DNA of 64,000 bases from UBA6059 sp965227155. GTDB taxonomy: Bacteria; Bacteroidota; Bacteroidia; Cytophagales; Cyclobacteriaceae. Under the pieces are notes generated by a model. It saw only the letters and a list, made by a program, of their open reading frames with translations. It ran no database searches and had not been told where the DNA came from. Shown in pieces: positions 45,523 to 55,269 of the stretch (its first letter is position 1; each line of letters opens with the position of its first letter). The stretch is from the NCBI GenBank assembly GCA_965227155.1, contig OZ245731.1, forward strand, positions 2,480,001 to 2,544,000. The letters run 5' to 3'. The translations under genes were made by a program, and so were the position numbers.

Positions 45523-47988
45523 ATGTTTAGAAACAGTCTCCTTGTTGGCTTTCGAAACCTTATCAGGCAAAAATCCTACGCGCTGCTCAATATTTTTGGT
45601 TTAGCCAGTGCCCTGGCAATCTTCCTTTTGATTATCATTTACATCAGCCACGAAACATCCTACGATAAGTTTTACCCCGATGCTGACCGTATATTCCGAA
45701 TAGACCAAACTTATATCTGGGGTGATAGCTTCGACAAGTTTGGGTCTACCGGCCCTGCAGTAGCTGATGCTGTTCGCAGCTCAGTACCCGGGGTGGAGAC
45801 AATATGCCGCATCATGACGCCTAGCTCACCACTTTTAACATTAGAGCAGGCGGGTCAAAAAGTATCTTTTGAAGAGCTCGGTGTGCTCGCTGCTGATAGC
45901 AGTTTTTTCGACCTTTTTGGATTTGACCTGATAGCTGGCAACCCCAAATCGGCATTGGCACAACCCAATGGTATGGTGATGACCCGATCGGCGGCACTTA
46001 AATATTTTGGTGAAGTCAATGTGCTGGGCAGATCGATTGAAATGTTGAATGGTGAAGTGACTCGTAATTATTTAGTGTCGGGTGTCATGGAAGACCCGCC
46101 TTCCAATATGCATTTTACCTTCAATATATTGGTGAGCTTGCAATCATTTGAGCAGGTAGAGCGGCTATCATGGAGTTGGATATGGACGGGCTTTGCAACC
46201 TACCTTAAGTTGCAGCCTGGCAGTGACCTGGCAGCTGTAAAAAAGCAAATGCTTGACTTGCCGGCGCAGCATGCCGAGGCAAGTTTGATGCGGGTTTATG
46301 GTCAAACTTTTGAAGAATATACGAGTCAGGGAAAATCATGGAACCTGTACCTATCACCCATTTCAGATATCTGGCTGTTTACTTCTGATATCCCTAACCG
46401 GTTGGGTGCTTTGGGTGACATTCAATACATCTATCTTTTTGCAATTGTAGGATTACTGATATTGATATTGGCCTGCGTTAACTACACGAACCTGGCTACA
46501 GCCCGCTATGCAGGGAGGTTGAGGGAGGTAGGTGTAAGGAAATCACTCGGTGCCAATCAAAGAGACCTGTTTTTCCAATTTTTGGTAGAAGCCTTTTTGT
46601 TGAGTATGGCAAGCATTGTGCTGGCAGTGGGATTGGTTGAGGTGATGCTGCCTTATTTCAACTACCTATTTGAGCTAGACCTCATCTTTGAACTTGGGTC
46701 AGCTTTTACCATAGGGGTTTTAGTGGGGCTGCTGTGTATCACTACCTTACTAAGTGGCTTTTACCCGTCCGTATTCATTGCTAAAACCAATACGATTCGT
46801 GCATTGAAAGGGAATCTAAAAACCCGTGAAAGACGCTTTTCCCTGAGAAATTCTCTGGTATTTGTGCAATTTGTGATTTCCATTTCCCTGATCATTTTTA
46901 CAACATTGGTGTATCAGCAGCTTCAGTTTCTTCAGCAAAAAAAGCTGGGCTTCAATAAGGACAATCTCATCGTGATCTCACAAACCCAGAGGCTGGAGGC
47001 AGGGCAAGCGACATTTCTTGAACAAATAAAGCTTCACTCAGCTGTGGAAAATGCCAGTATCTCAGATGCCACGCCACCCTATATCTGGAATGCAGATCAT
47101 TTTTCCGCTTCTGATGGTGACAGGGAGGAGCTGCCGATAAACTATGCAGTAGCGGATGAAAACTATTTGAAATTATTAGAGGTACCTCTACTGCAGGGCC
47201 GGTATTTTTCTGAAGCATTTGGCGCTGAAACGAATAATGTGATCATCAATAGGAAAGCCGCTACCATGTTGGGTTGGGATATTGATGCGGCTACATTACA
47301 AAAAAAGCTCCTTTACAATGGTGGGGAAACGAGGTTTAATGTGATCGGGATTATGGATGATTTCAATTTCCATTCCTTACAGGAAAATGTAGAGCCTTTT
47401 GTACTTTTTACTTTTGGCGCACCGATTTACGCCAGAGATGTGAATTATATTTCGCTTCGGTTAAATTCCCAACTACCCTATGGGCAGGTGGAGGAAGTGA
47501 TGGCTGATGTAGAGGAAGCCTGGCTTTCAGTGGCCCCCGGTTTACCTTTTCGCTATAGGTTTACAGATCAGGCTTATTTCGAAAGCTTCAAAGCAGAGCA
47601 GCGGCTAGGAGAATTGCTGAAGTTTTTTGCCATACTTGCCATCATAATAGCTACCATGGGCCTCTTCGGGATATCTTCCTACACGGCACAGCGGCGATCT
47701 AAAGAGCTTGGCATAAGAAAAGTGCTTGGTGCCAGTATGCAACAATTGGTGTACATCCTTAATCGCGATTATCTGATACTGGCTTTGCTGGCAGCTATGG
47801 TGTCTATCCCTACAATTTTTGTCCTAGGAGGCTCTTGGTTAGAGAATTTCCCCTATCGTACCAGCATTGGATGGGAAATCATTTGCCTGGCTGTATTTTC
47901 TTCTATCACCATTGCCTTGGCCGCTGTAGTATTTCAGTCCATAAAGGCCGCCAGTCAAAATCCCGCTGATGTATTACATGATGAGTAG
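45523..47988 (+). CDS. ABC transporter permease, MacB/FtsX type
   Basis: This 821-residue protein (ATG 45523) has the duplicated FtsX layout of Bacteroidota permeases: an N-terminal NLIRQKSYALLNIFGLASALA helix (in part), a MacB periplasmic core, three helices around 290-430, a further helix, a second periplasmic domain, and three C-terminal helices ending with ELGIRKVLGAS and PADVLHDE. It is a mechanotransmitter or exporter half. No ATP-binding subunit lies nearby, which is common for this paralogue group. An in-frame ATG at 45493 would add ten residues. Substrate unknown. It ends 5 bases from the convergent hybrid kinase gene. Confidence 0.92.
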   Translation: MFRNSLLVGFRNLIRQKSYALLNIFGLASALAIFLLIIIYISHETSYDKFYPDADRIFRIDQTYIWGDSFDKFGSTGPAVADAVRSSVPGVETICRIMTPSSPLLTLEQAGQKVSFEELGVLAADSSFFDLFGFDLIAGNPKSALAQPNGMVMTRSAALKYFGEVNVLGRSIEMLNGEVTRNYLVSGVMEDPPSNMHFTFNILVSLQSFEQVERLSWSWIWTGFATYLKLQPGSDLAAVKKQMLDLPAQHAEASLMRVYGQTFEEYTSQGKSWNLYLSPISDIWLFTSDIPNRLGALGDIQYIYLFAIVGLLILILACVNYTNLATARYAGRLREVGVRKSLGANQRDLFFQFLVEAFLLSMASIVLAVGLVEVMLPYFNYLFELDLIFELGSAFTIGVLVGLLCITTLLSGFYPSVFIAKTNTIRALKGNLKTRERRFSLRNSLVFVQFVISISLIIFTTLVYQQLQFLQQKKLGFNKDNLIVISQTQRLEAGQATFLEQIKLHSAVENASISDATPPYIWNADHFSASDGDREELPINYAVADENYLKLLEVPLLQGRYFSEAFGAETNNVIINRKAATMLGWDIDAATLQKKLLYNGGETRFNVIGIMDDFNFHSLQENVEPFVLFTFGAPIYARDVNYISLRLNSQLPYGQVEEVMADVEEAWLSVAPGLPFRYRFTDQAYFESFKAEQRLGELLKFFAILAIIIATMGLFGISSYTAQRRSKELGIRKVLGASMQQLVYILNRDYLILALLAAMVSIPTIFVLGGSWLENFPYRTSIGWEIICLAVFSSITIALAAVVFQSIKAASQNPADVLHDE

Positions 47989-47993
47989 AAATA

Positions 47994-50348
47994 CTAGGCT
48001 ACATTTTTATTGAGCTGCTTTACAATTTTTTCATAAAGCTCATCAGGATCAAAAGGCTTGGTTACATAATCATTCATGCCAGAGGCGATCACCTTTTGCC
48101 TTACATCCAGTAATGCAGAAGCGGTGAGTGCAACAATGGGAATGGACACCCCATTCCTACGCATGATCTTGCAGGTAGTGTAGCCATCCATTTCCGGCAT
48201 TTGTAAGTCCATAAGCACAAGATCGTGATCCTTGATTTTATCCAGTGCTTCCTGACCGCTTTCGGCGACATCAATTTTGGCCTTCCATTTTTCTAAAAAT
48301 TTTGTTGCCACCACAATGTTCATGTGATTGTCTTCAACAAGGAGAATCTTTTTGTCGGTCAACAAATTCTCTTCCAATTTTTTATGCACCTGCATACTGG
48401 CTTCCAATGACTTTTCAGCTGGTAGGTTAAACTCCTGTGTAAAGCTGAATGTTGAGCCAAAGCCAGGTTTACTCTGCAACTCGATACTTACATTTTGCAT
48501 CTCCAGCAGACGCTTACTGATGGACAGGCCAAGGCCTGTACCACCATACTGACGGGTGGTGGAGGAGCTGGCTTGGGTAAACGTATCAAAAATATAGTCC
48601 TGCTTTTCCTCCGGTATACCAATGCCTGTATCAATCACGCTGAACTTGATTTTGACCTTACCCGTAGTTTGGCTCAAACCCTCAATCTTGATTTTTACAT
48701 AACCCGAGTTGGTGAACTTGATGGCATTGCTGATCAGGTTGGTCAATACCTGGCTGAGTCGGGTGATATCGCATAAAACCAGGTCGGGGATATTTTTGTC
48801 CACATCTGCGATAAGTTCTACGGGTAGCTTTTTGTCCATTCTGGATCGAAATGCATTGGCCAGTTGTAGCATCAACTTCTTGATATTGGCAGGCTCCTGC
48901 TCAAAATCAATTTTGCCAGCGTCGATCTTGGCATAGTCAAGGATTTCATTGATCAACTGCAAGAGGTTTTGAGCCGAGAACCGGATGGATTCAAGATTTT
49001 CCTCATGCCCCTTATTTACCTGTAATAGATTCGTTAACCCGATTACGGCATTCAGTGGTGTCCTGATTTCATGCGACATGGTAGATAGAAAGTCCGACTT
49101 GGCAATAGCTGCCTGTTCTGCTTTGGATACAGCCTTTTTGAAACTTACGGCAAATCGATAAGACAAAATCAATGACTGCAGAAAGAAGAAGGTTACATAG
49201 CTGAGAAAAATGACAAAGTTGTTTTTAGTAAAAAAGCCCAGATAGGCGAGAATGTCGTAGGAAAAGCTCAGTGAGATTGCGATGATACTTACAGCCGCTA
49301 TTGAAGCACCATCCTGTTTATTTCTAACGGCAAGGAAATAGGTGTAGAGCAAATATGGCGTGCCCAATAGGATCAAACCAAAAAAGGGAGTCAATAACTG
49401 GGTAAAGAATATTGGTGGGGTTATTAGGGTAATAAGACATAGAAATGCGCTTATAGCCGTGAAACCAATATAGAATTTTTTGGATGTTTCCTTTGGATAA
49501 AGATGGTACGAATAGGCAATGAATAGACCAGCGGATAGAAAAAGTGTCAGATACTCGATTTTAATGGTGAGTAGCCAGGGGATGTCAGAAACCAGGTGAT
49601 GAAGCGCGTAGTTTTTTGCACCGATAATTCTGTAGGCATAGCTCAAGCAAAACAGAGAAAACAGCAGCATGCTGTATTCATTGCGACCAAAGAAGTAAAG
49701 TCCTAGGAAGAATAGGCCACCCATAAGCAAACAACCTGTGAGCATGTAATCGTAAGCGCGATTATCATCATATATGCTTTCCAGCATTTGCGCTTCGCCA
49801 AACATCAGGGCCTCCCGAATACCCCCTTTAGAATGGCTGTAGTTGGCAACTTGCAGGGCTACCTGTAGGGTATCACTGGTAGGAATAAATCGAATGACTT
49901 CTGGTTTCCAATAGGGGTTATAATCAGCTTCACTAGTGGCAACTATCCCGCTTCCACCAATTGATTTTTCATTGATAAAAAGCGCATAGGCACAATAGAT
50001 ATCGTGCATGCCTAGGCCTAATTCCTGCTTTTGAAGGGTAGTACCTTCAGGGAGGATTATTTGAAAATGATAAGTGCCATACCCAAACCGTGTAATGATG
50101 TCGCTACCGAGGGTGTCGTTATCCCAGATTTCGGGTATTTGGTATAAGGTGTTGGAAATGGCAGCTGGTGTAGAAGTTAGGCGTTCCCATTCAAAGATCG
50201 TTTCCCCACCAATTAATATTGGTTTTTCAGCCAAATCAAGGCCTCTCAGGTCCAGGGTTCCCTTCTGTATTTGTGGTGCATCGGCGAAACTGCTATAGGC
50301 TAAAAGCCATAGCAACATCGACAAACACCAATTTTTTGGGGTGCTCAT
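47994..50348 (-). CDS. Hybrid sensor histidine kinase, 7TMR-DISM type
   Basis: This 784-residue protein has a signal peptide (1-24), a DISM7 extracellular sensory domain (about 30-190), seven transmembrane helices (about 205-400), and HisKA with phospho-acceptor His426 (STMSHEIRTPLNAVIG). The HATPase has a GTGLGLSISKRLLEM G-box at about 588-602, and a C-terminal receiver has Asp714 (LMDLQMPEMDG). Phosphate flow should be His426 to Asp714 and then to an external Hpt protein or regulator, none of which is adjacent. It is paralogous to the partial sensor at 1-1124. It ends convergent with the permease gene. Confidence 0.95.
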   Translation of the reverse strand: MSTPKNWCLSMLLWLLAYSSFADAPQIQKGTLDLRGLDLAEKPILIGGETIFEWERLTSTPAAISNTLYQIPEIWDNDTLGSDIITRFGYGTYHFQIILPEGTTLQKQELGLGMHDIYCAYALFINEKSIGGSGIVATSEADYNPYWKPEVIRFIPTSDTLQVALQVANYSHSKGGIREALMFGEAQMLESIYDDNRAYDYMLTGCLLMGGLFFLGLYFFGRNEYSMLLFSLFCLSYAYRIIGAKNYALHHLVSDIPWLLTIKIEYLTLFLSAGLFIAYSYHLYPKETSKKFYIGFTAISAFLCLITLITPPIFFTQLLTPFFGLILLGTPYLLYTYFLAVRNKQDGASIAAVSIIAISLSFSYDILAYLGFFTKNNFVIFLSYVTFFFLQSLILSYRFAVSFKKAVSKAEQAAIAKSDFLSTMSHEIRTPLNAVIGLTNLLQVNKGHEENLESIRFSAQNLLQLINEILDYAKIDAGKIDFEQEPANIKKLMLQLANAFRSRMDKKLPVELIADVDKNIPDLVLCDITRLSQVLTNLISNAIKFTNSGYVKIKIEGLSQTTGKVKIKFSVIDTGIGIPEEKQDYIFDTFTQASSSTTRQYGGTGLGLSISKRLLEMQNVSIELQSKPGFGSTFSFTQEFNLPAEKSLEASMQVHKKLEENLLTDKKILLVEDNHMNIVVATKFLEKWKAKIDVAESGQEALDKIKDHDLVLMDLQMPEMDGYTTCKIMRRNGVSIPIVALTASALLDVRQKVIASGMNDYVTKPFDPDELYEKIVKQLNKNVA

Positions 50349-50423
50349 CTTACAACGGTATCTTCATCAATAGCTGGTGCTATGAAGATAGCCAAAGAAT
50401 TTAAAAAGACCGTTGCATAGAAA

Positions 50424-50448
50424 CAAAAAATCCCACCGAAGCGGGATT
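50424..50448 (-). terminator. Rho-independent terminator of sucD
   Basis: On the reverse strand AATCCCGC-TTCG-GTGGGATT forms an 8-bp stem with a UUCG tetraloop, followed by TTTTTTG. It starts 25 bases after the sucD stop. Confidence 0.85.
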
Positions 50449-50473
50449 ATGTATATTGGGAAAGTCTTTCTAC

Positions 50474-51346
50474 TTAAGCAAGGGCCTCTTTGATGGTAGC
50501 ACCGATATCTGCTGGGGATTTTACCACATGCAAACCGCATTCAGCCATGATTTTCATTTTAGCTTCAGCAGTATCATCTTTTCCACCGATGATGGCACCG
50601 GCATGGCCCATTCTGCGACCGGGAGGTGCTGTTTGGCCGGCAATAAATCCGACTACCGGCTTCTGGTTTCCATTGGCTTTGATCCATCGGGCAGCCTCAG
50701 CTTCATAGTTACCACCGATCTCACCAATCATGACAATACCGTCAGTCTCCGGGTCATTCATGAGCAACTCTACAGCTTCGCGTGTAGAAGTGCCGATGAT
50801 AGGGTCGCCACCGATACCGATAGCTGTTGATATACCTAAACCTGCTTTTACCACCTGGTCAGCCGCTTCATAAGTAAGCGTACCGGATTTAGAAACTATA
50901 CCGATTTTTCCATGCTTGAACACAAAGCCTGGCATGATTCCTACCTTAGCACCATCCGGCGTGATTACACCGGGGCAGTTGGGCCCAACCAGTGTAGCAC
51001 CTTTAGATTTTACATAGCGCTTGGCACCAATCATATCCTTCACCGGAATACCTTCCGTAATGGTAATGATAACCTTGATGCCGGCATCTGCAGCTTCCAT
51101 AATAGCGTCTGCAGCGAAAGCCGGTGGGACAAAAATGATTGAAACATCAGCTCCTGTAGTTTCTACAGCATCCTTTACCGTGTTGAATACAGGTTTATCC
51201 AGATGGCTTTGTCCACCTTTGCCGGGTGTTACACCACCCACTACATTGGTTCCGTATTCAATCATTTGGGTAGCGTGAAAAGTACCTTCACTGCCTGTAA
51301 AACCCTGTACAATTACCTTAGAATTTTTATCTACAAGTACGCTCAT
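50474..51346 (-). CDS. sucD: Succinyl-CoA synthetase, alpha subunit
   Basis: This 290-residue protein has CoA-binding [11 protein letters not shown] at about 16-26, the PNCPGVITP block at about 122, [10 protein letters not shown] at about 157-166 and the phospho-histidine His247 in [10 protein letters not shown]. It interconverts succinyl-CoA and succinate with nucleotide triphosphate in the citric acid cycle. The beta subunit gene is not in the window, so the two subunits are encoded apart. It has a perfect consensus promoter and its own terminator, so it is monocistronic. Confidence 0.96.
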   Translation of the reverse strand: MSVLVDKNSKVIVQGFTGSEGTFHATQMIEYGTNVVGGVTPGKGGQSHLDKPVFNTVKDAVETTGADVSIIFVPPAFAADAIMEAADAGIKVIITITEGIPVKDMIGAKRYVKSKGATLVGPNCPGVITPDGAKVGIMPGFVFKHGKIGIVSKSGTLTYEAADQVVKAGLGISTAIGIGGDPIIGTSTREAVELLMNDPETDGIVMIGEIGGNYEAEAARWIKANGNQKPVVGFIAGQTAPPGRRMGHAGAIIGGKDDTAEAKMKIMAECGLHVVKSPADIGATIKEALA

Positions 51347-51366
51347 GGCTCATTTTTTAGTTGCTG

Positions 51367-51397
51367 CAAAAATAGCCGAATAATCCAATCAGGCAAA
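51367..51397 (-). promoter_or_regulatory. Consensus Bacteroidota promoter for sucD
   Basis: The reverse strand has TTTG (51394-51397), 19 bases, then TATTTTTG (51367-51374), a perfect match to TTTG-N19-TAnnTTTG, 20 bases upstream of the sucD ATG. Confidence 0.75.
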
Positions 51398-51423
51398 GCA
51401 AATCCTGACCAAGGCAAGCAGGA

Positions 51424-53547
51424 TTAAAAATTCATCGAAAAGCCCAAATAGATAAGCCTTCTTGAAAAATAGGCCTTCTCCGATTGGCTGTAATCTTCAT
51501 TGAAGATAATGTCCCTCGGGTTTTTGAAATCAAATACGTTGTTCATGTTGGCAAAAACTACCAGGCTCATCTTTTCGCCAATCGGCTGTATCTTACTTAC
51601 GCTGATGCTGAAATTTCTGTAGGGCACAAACTGTGACGTTTCACTGTTAAAGTCCGGTTCGAATACCTGCAATCCAGTATTGAAAGAAGCATCGGCCACA
51701 TCAAAATAGCCATTGCCCTCTCTCAGGTTAAGGATGCTATTGATGCGCCAGCCATTGCCCGCGTCAAAAGCAGTTTCCCAGCGCGCAAAAAAGTTTACCG
51801 CATCATCCCACTGCATGGCATAAGATTCAAGGCTGTGATTGGTGAAATCATGCAAGTAGGTAAAAGATAAGGTGGATTGAAGTCTGTTACTGATTTTAAA
51901 ATCTGTAAACAATTCCAGACCGGCCAGTTCCTGCGGCGCATGGTTTCGGGTGGTTTTTTTGTGGAAAAGAGATACCTGTGCCTTTGTATTGGCTCTTGAC
52001 CATTTTGCATCGATGGATACCTGCTCAGAATCAAAGAATATGGTTTCCAGGGTGTTTCTATCCACAATAGTGCGGTGGTAATCGCCTACGCCAAATATGA
52101 ATTCCCATTGATCATTGGGTTTATAAAAAACATTGAACTGGCGACTTAAATAATCTTCACCCTCGACCTGTCCCAGGCTTTTGCGGTAGCCGGTACCCAA
52201 CACAAGCTTTTTGGAGAGGTATCTTTTCCAATACAGGTAGGCCTCCGGAATGCTTATTTCGCGGCGGTAGCTTTCTCGGGAAGCGGGATGGTGCGCGGCC
52301 ATGGCAAAGCTGTAGGTTGGGAAAGTACCTGAGAAATCATACCCCTGCCGGTCATAGCTGATGCCACCCTTCAGGTCCCAGCGCTCTTTGCTCAGCTGGT
52401 AGTTAAGATTATAGTAGGCATATTGCTCCGGCTGGTCTATGTCAAACTGACTAAACTGGTACCCGATAGTATTAGCGCCATGCCCTGTGTTGACAGATAG
52501 GCTGTGATCACTCCATTGGTAGATCAGATTATTCACGGTAAAAAACCTGCCCGCATTTTGATCCAGCATACCGTGGAAGGAGGGTGACCTGAAATTAAAC
52601 TGATAGGACTCATTAAGACCATAAGTAAATGATTTTAGCGTAAGTCTTTTGCCTGGTCTGGCATGGATATATACCCCTGCATCGAGGCTATTGAAAGACT
52701 CTATTTCCTGAAGTGCCTCTTCGTTCAGTCCTTTGATGATACCAGAAGGCTGGTAATTGCTGAAAAGCGTAATACCGGCTTTTTTACCGAGCGGTTGGCT
52801 GTGTGCTATACCAAAGCTCGCCAGCGAGGCGATCACCTGTGTTTGAGAAACCGGTGCAAAGGTATTGCTGGTTTCCAATGCGATCATGCCGGATGACACA
52901 TTGCCATACTCCAAAGGTGGGTTGCCCGGGAATACATGTACCTCATCAATTAGATTGGTATTGAAAATACTGAAAGTGCCGATACCATTCAGCTGGGCAA
53001 ACTTCACAGCATTGTATATAGGTACGCCATTGAAGAAAATGCCGGTTTCCAGTGGACTGCTACCTCGCAGGCTGATACTGGCTGACTCATCGGTGGTGGT
53101 AGATGAGGGCATGGTGTTTACCGCAAGCAGCGGATCAGCATTGGCAGCAGGGTTGGTATAAATTTCAATTTGATTGATGGTTTCCACAGTAAATTCCTCT
53201 GCAACCATTCGATCTGCTTCGATTACCACCTCTGCCAGCGCTTGCTTTTGGGTGAAAAGCCGGATCGTACCACCTTTAAGCAGCGTGTTTTTGTCAAGTG
53301 TCAATTTATCATAGCCAACACTGGAAGCTACCCATTGCTCATACTGATTGATGAAATCAGCCGTGAGTGTAATGAGGCCATTATAATCAGCAGATACGCC
53401 TTTTCTGAAATCTTCTTTGGGGTAGAGGTTCACAGCAGGTATACCCTCTGCAAGTTCACCATCTACAAAGTGAATGCTAACCGTTTGCTGCGCATGACTA
53501 ACCATTGCGAAGCACAATGCTATGATAATAAGGCTGATAGATTTCAT
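51424..53547 (-). CDS. TonB-dependent outer membrane receptor
   Basis: This 707-residue protein has a signal peptide (1-19, ends SHAQ), an N-terminal carboxypeptidase-regulatory-like beta domain (about 20-105), a plug domain (about 115-235 with SISLRGSSPLETGIFFNGVPIYN, in part) and a 22-strand-type barrel ending in F707 (YLGFSMNF). It would import a ligand through the outer membrane with TonB-ExbBD energy. No SusD-like partner is adjacent. The TPR gene lies 74 bases upstream with a GC-rich hairpin between them. Confidence 0.92.
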   Translation of the reverse strand: MKSISLIIIALCFAMVSHAQQTVSIHFVDGELAEGIPAVNLYPKEDFRKGVSADYNGLITLTADFINQYEQWVASSVGYDKLTLDKNTLLKGGTIRLFTQKQALAEVVIEADRMVAEEFTVETINQIEIYTNPAANADPLLAVNTMPSSTTTDESASISLRGSSPLETGIFFNGVPIYNAVKFAQLNGIGTFSIFNTNLIDEVHVFPGNPPLEYGNVSSGMIALETSNTFAPVSQTQVIASLASFGIAHSQPLGKKAGITLFSNYQPSGIIKGLNEEALQEIESFNSLDAGVYIHARPGKRLTLKSFTYGLNESYQFNFRSPSFHGMLDQNAGRFFTVNNLIYQWSDHSLSVNTGHGANTIGYQFSQFDIDQPEQYAYYNLNYQLSKERWDLKGGISYDRQGYDFSGTFPTYSFAMAAHHPASRESYRREISIPEAYLYWKRYLSKKLVLGTGYRKSLGQVEGEDYLSRQFNVFYKPNDQWEFIFGVGDYHRTIVDRNTLETIFFDSEQVSIDAKWSRANTKAQVSLFHKKTTRNHAPQELAGLELFTDFKISNRLQSTLSFTYLHDFTNHSLESYAMQWDDAVNFFARWETAFDAGNGWRINSILNLREGNGYFDVADASFNTGLQVFEPDFNSETSQFVPYRNFSISVSKIQPIGEKMSLVVFANMNNVFDFKNPRDIIFNEDYSQSEKAYFSRRLIYLGFSMNF

Positions 53548-53579
53548 AACTTCTGGTTTTAGAGGTTTTGAATAGTGTG

Positions 53580-53606
53580 GGAGCCCCAGATAGTTAATGG
53601 GGCTCC
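53580..53606 (-). other. GC-rich hairpin between TPR and TonB-receptor genes
   Basis: GGAGCCCC (53580-53587) and GGGGCTCC (53599-53606) form a perfect 8-bp stem with an 11-base loop, but no T run follows on either strand. It lies between the TPR stop (53622) and the receptor start (53547). It may be a processing or attenuating structure, or a factor-dependent terminator. Confidence 0.55.
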
Positions 53607-53621
53607 TCCGGTATATTATTA

Positions 53622-54353
53622 TTAGGCTTCCAGGTCGGGTAGGAGCACTTTTTCTACCCAGGCAAACGCAGGCTCAACCTGCAGTGCTTTCTCATAGGTA
53701 GCTTTGGCCAGGTCTTTTTTACCTAGTGCAGCATAGCATTGACCCAGATGTGCCAGCGCATTGAGGTACATCCAGTTGGATTGGTCTTCGCCATTTTTTT
53801 CCATGATAGCGATGGACTTTTCGAAAGCTTCGCGGGCTTCTTCCAGGTCACCGCCAAATGCAGCAGGTGTGTAATATTTGTAATTGGCCAATAGCTTCAG
53901 TACAATGGCATTATTTGGCTTTTCTCTTACGGCCACCTCTATGTACTTGCTACTTTTGGGTCCAAGGAACATACCTTTCCAGGGGGCATAAGCCATACGC
54001 ACACCCAACACAGCCGAAAGAATGGCCATGGCTTCATGCTGGCGTTCGCCTTCTGCATCAATTGCCTTTTCTAGTGCCTCACTAGTATCATCCAGGTAAG
54101 CATTAAATAAATCTTCATTTTGAGAAGCCAGGGAGCCATTGAGTATGCCATAGCCTGCCAGGCCCGTGATTAGATCATCATTTTGCTGCTGGGCCAGCTC
54201 AAAGCTTTGATGCCATTTGCCCAAATCCCTGGTCAGATATGCCTCATACTGAAGCTTTTGCCATGCTGGAACACCAGCTATCAGAGATTGCGCCAGCATA
54301 GTAAATGCGGCTACCAGTACTGCGATTGTCGATGTTTTAATGTAATTTCTCAT
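53622..54353 (-). CDS. Periplasmic TPR-repeat protein
   Basis: This 243-residue protein has an N-terminal signal (TIAVLVAAFTMLAQSLIAG, about 9-27) followed by helices with TPR features: EAREAFEKSIAIMEKNGEDQ at about 167 and YLNALAHLGQCYAALGKKDLAKATYEKALQVEP (cited in part) at about 197-229. It is probably periplasmic and acts as a scaffold. A 15-bp palindrome shared with the regulator cassette lies 12 bases upstream of its start, so it is probably in the same regulon. Downstream on the same strand is the TonB-dependent receptor. Confidence 0.85.
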   Translation of the reverse strand: MRNYIKTSTIAVLVAAFTMLAQSLIAGVPAWQKLQYEAYLTRDLGKWHQSFELAQQQNDDLITGLAGYGILNGSLASQNEDLFNAYLDDTSEALEKAIDAEGERQHEAMAILSAVLGVRMAYAPWKGMFLGPKSSKYIEVAVREKPNNAIVLKLLANYKYYTPAAFGGDLEEAREAFEKSIAIMEKNGEDQSNWMYLNALAHLGQCYAALGKKDLAKATYEKALQVEPAFAWVEKVLLPDLEA

Positions 54354-54364
54354 GATATAAAGTA

Positions 54365-54379
54365 GTTTATAATGTAAAC
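54365..54379 (-). promoter_or_regulatory. Palindromic operator candidate before the TPR gene
   Basis: GTTTATAATGTAAAC: outer arms GTTTA/TAAAC are perfect. The surrounding reverse-strand block (AAAATTTT, ATCA, TTTGG, palindrome, TACTTTAT) is shared with the site at 55873-55887. It lies 12 bases upstream of the TPR start, overlapping the likely promoter. Confidence 0.6.
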
Positions 54380-54396
54380 CAAATGATTAAAATTTT

Positions 54397-54975
54397 TTAA
54401 GCTTTGATATATTGTTTAGCTCTTGATACTTCCCATTTGAAGCCTGCAATTGACATTAGATAAATGATGGATACTGCAAATGGGATAATTTGTAATTGCA
54501 GCTCAGGCATTGAAATCCACAATGCAGTAACTACAGCTGCACTGACAATAAGATGGATTATGCCAATGTTTGTACCGTAGATCCAGCCCATTACCGGCCA
54601 ATGCAGTGACATTCCTATTGCCAATACAAGTGGTGTCAGCGTTGGGTTAGTAGAATACGTAAGCATCGCGATAGGCCAGAACCCCAACATACCTATGAGT
54701 GCAGGGAATGTCACATTCGCGATCGGACCCTTTTTGAGTACATTGGCATTCATGGGCCGTGCCAACAATATGCCAAGCGGGAAAATCAATCCGCTGGTAA
54801 AGAAGGCCAGCATTACCCATTCATTAAGTGGTAAAGAGTACCCCGCAATACCGAGCACGATCCAGTAAATGGCTCCGGCCATAGGCATAGAGATACCGCT
54901 ATTGGTTTCTATCAGGAAATTTCTCTTTTCCTGGCAGATGGCTTGTTCTAGTGATATTTGATTTGGACTATTCAT
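54397..54975 (-). CDS. Multi-helix membrane protein (DUF7010-like)
   Basis: This 192-residue protein has about six hydrophobic helices from residue 30 onward (MAGAIYWIVLGIAGY; VMLAFFTSGLIFPLGILLA; TFPALIGMLGFWPIAML and others). Its size and helix plan resemble DUF7010 proteins. Function unknown. It is the third gene of a tight cassette: membrane protein, winged-helix regulator (6-base gap), then this gene. An enzymatic or transport role for the cassette is not evident. Confidence 0.75.
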   Translation of the reverse strand: MNSPNQISLEQAICQEKRNFLIETNSGISMPMAGAIYWIVLGIAGYSLPLNEWVMLAFFTSGLIFPLGILLARPMNANVLKKGPIANVTFPALIGMLGFWPIAMLTYSTNPTLTPLVLAIGMSLHWPVMGWIYGTNIGIIHLIVSAAVVTALWISMPELQLQIIPFAVSIIYLMSIAGFKWEVSRAKQYIKA

Positions 54976-54981
54976 TTTATT

Positions 54982-55269
54982 TTAGTTGATATAACCTTTT
55001 AAGGCCTGTACATAAGATTCAAATGCTTTCACCCCTTTGGTGGTTACTTTACAGGTGGTCACAGGTTTTTTTCCTTTGAATGCTTTCTCCACCACGATGT
55101 AATCTGCCTGTGATAGTTTGTCGAGCTGTACACTTAAGTTACCCGCTGTAGCACCCGTTTTTTCTTTGATGAAAACAAACTCTGCTGACTCCACACTGAT
55201 AAGTATAGACATGATGGCCAGGCGAAGTTGTGAATGCAACAATGGGTCTAAACTCTCAAAATCAGCCAT
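54982..55269 (-). CDS. Winged-helix transcriptional regulator
   Basis: This 95-residue protein matches the small winged-helix DNA-binding family seen in archaea and Bacteroidota: LDPLLHSQLRLAIMSILISVESAEFVFIKEKTGAT, cited in part, then GNLSVQLDKLSQADYIVVEKAF (recognition helix and wing) and TTCKVTTKGVKAFESYV, both cited in part. It overlaps the upstream membrane protein gene by 8 bases. It is the natural candidate to bind GTTTATAATRTAAAC, found at its own operon promoter and at the TPR gene promoter. Confidence 0.88.
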   Translation of the reverse strand: MADFESLDPLLHSQLRLAIMSILISVESAEFVFIKEKTGATAGNLSVQLDKLSQADYIVVEKAFKGKKPVTTCKVTTKGVKAFESYVQALKGYIN

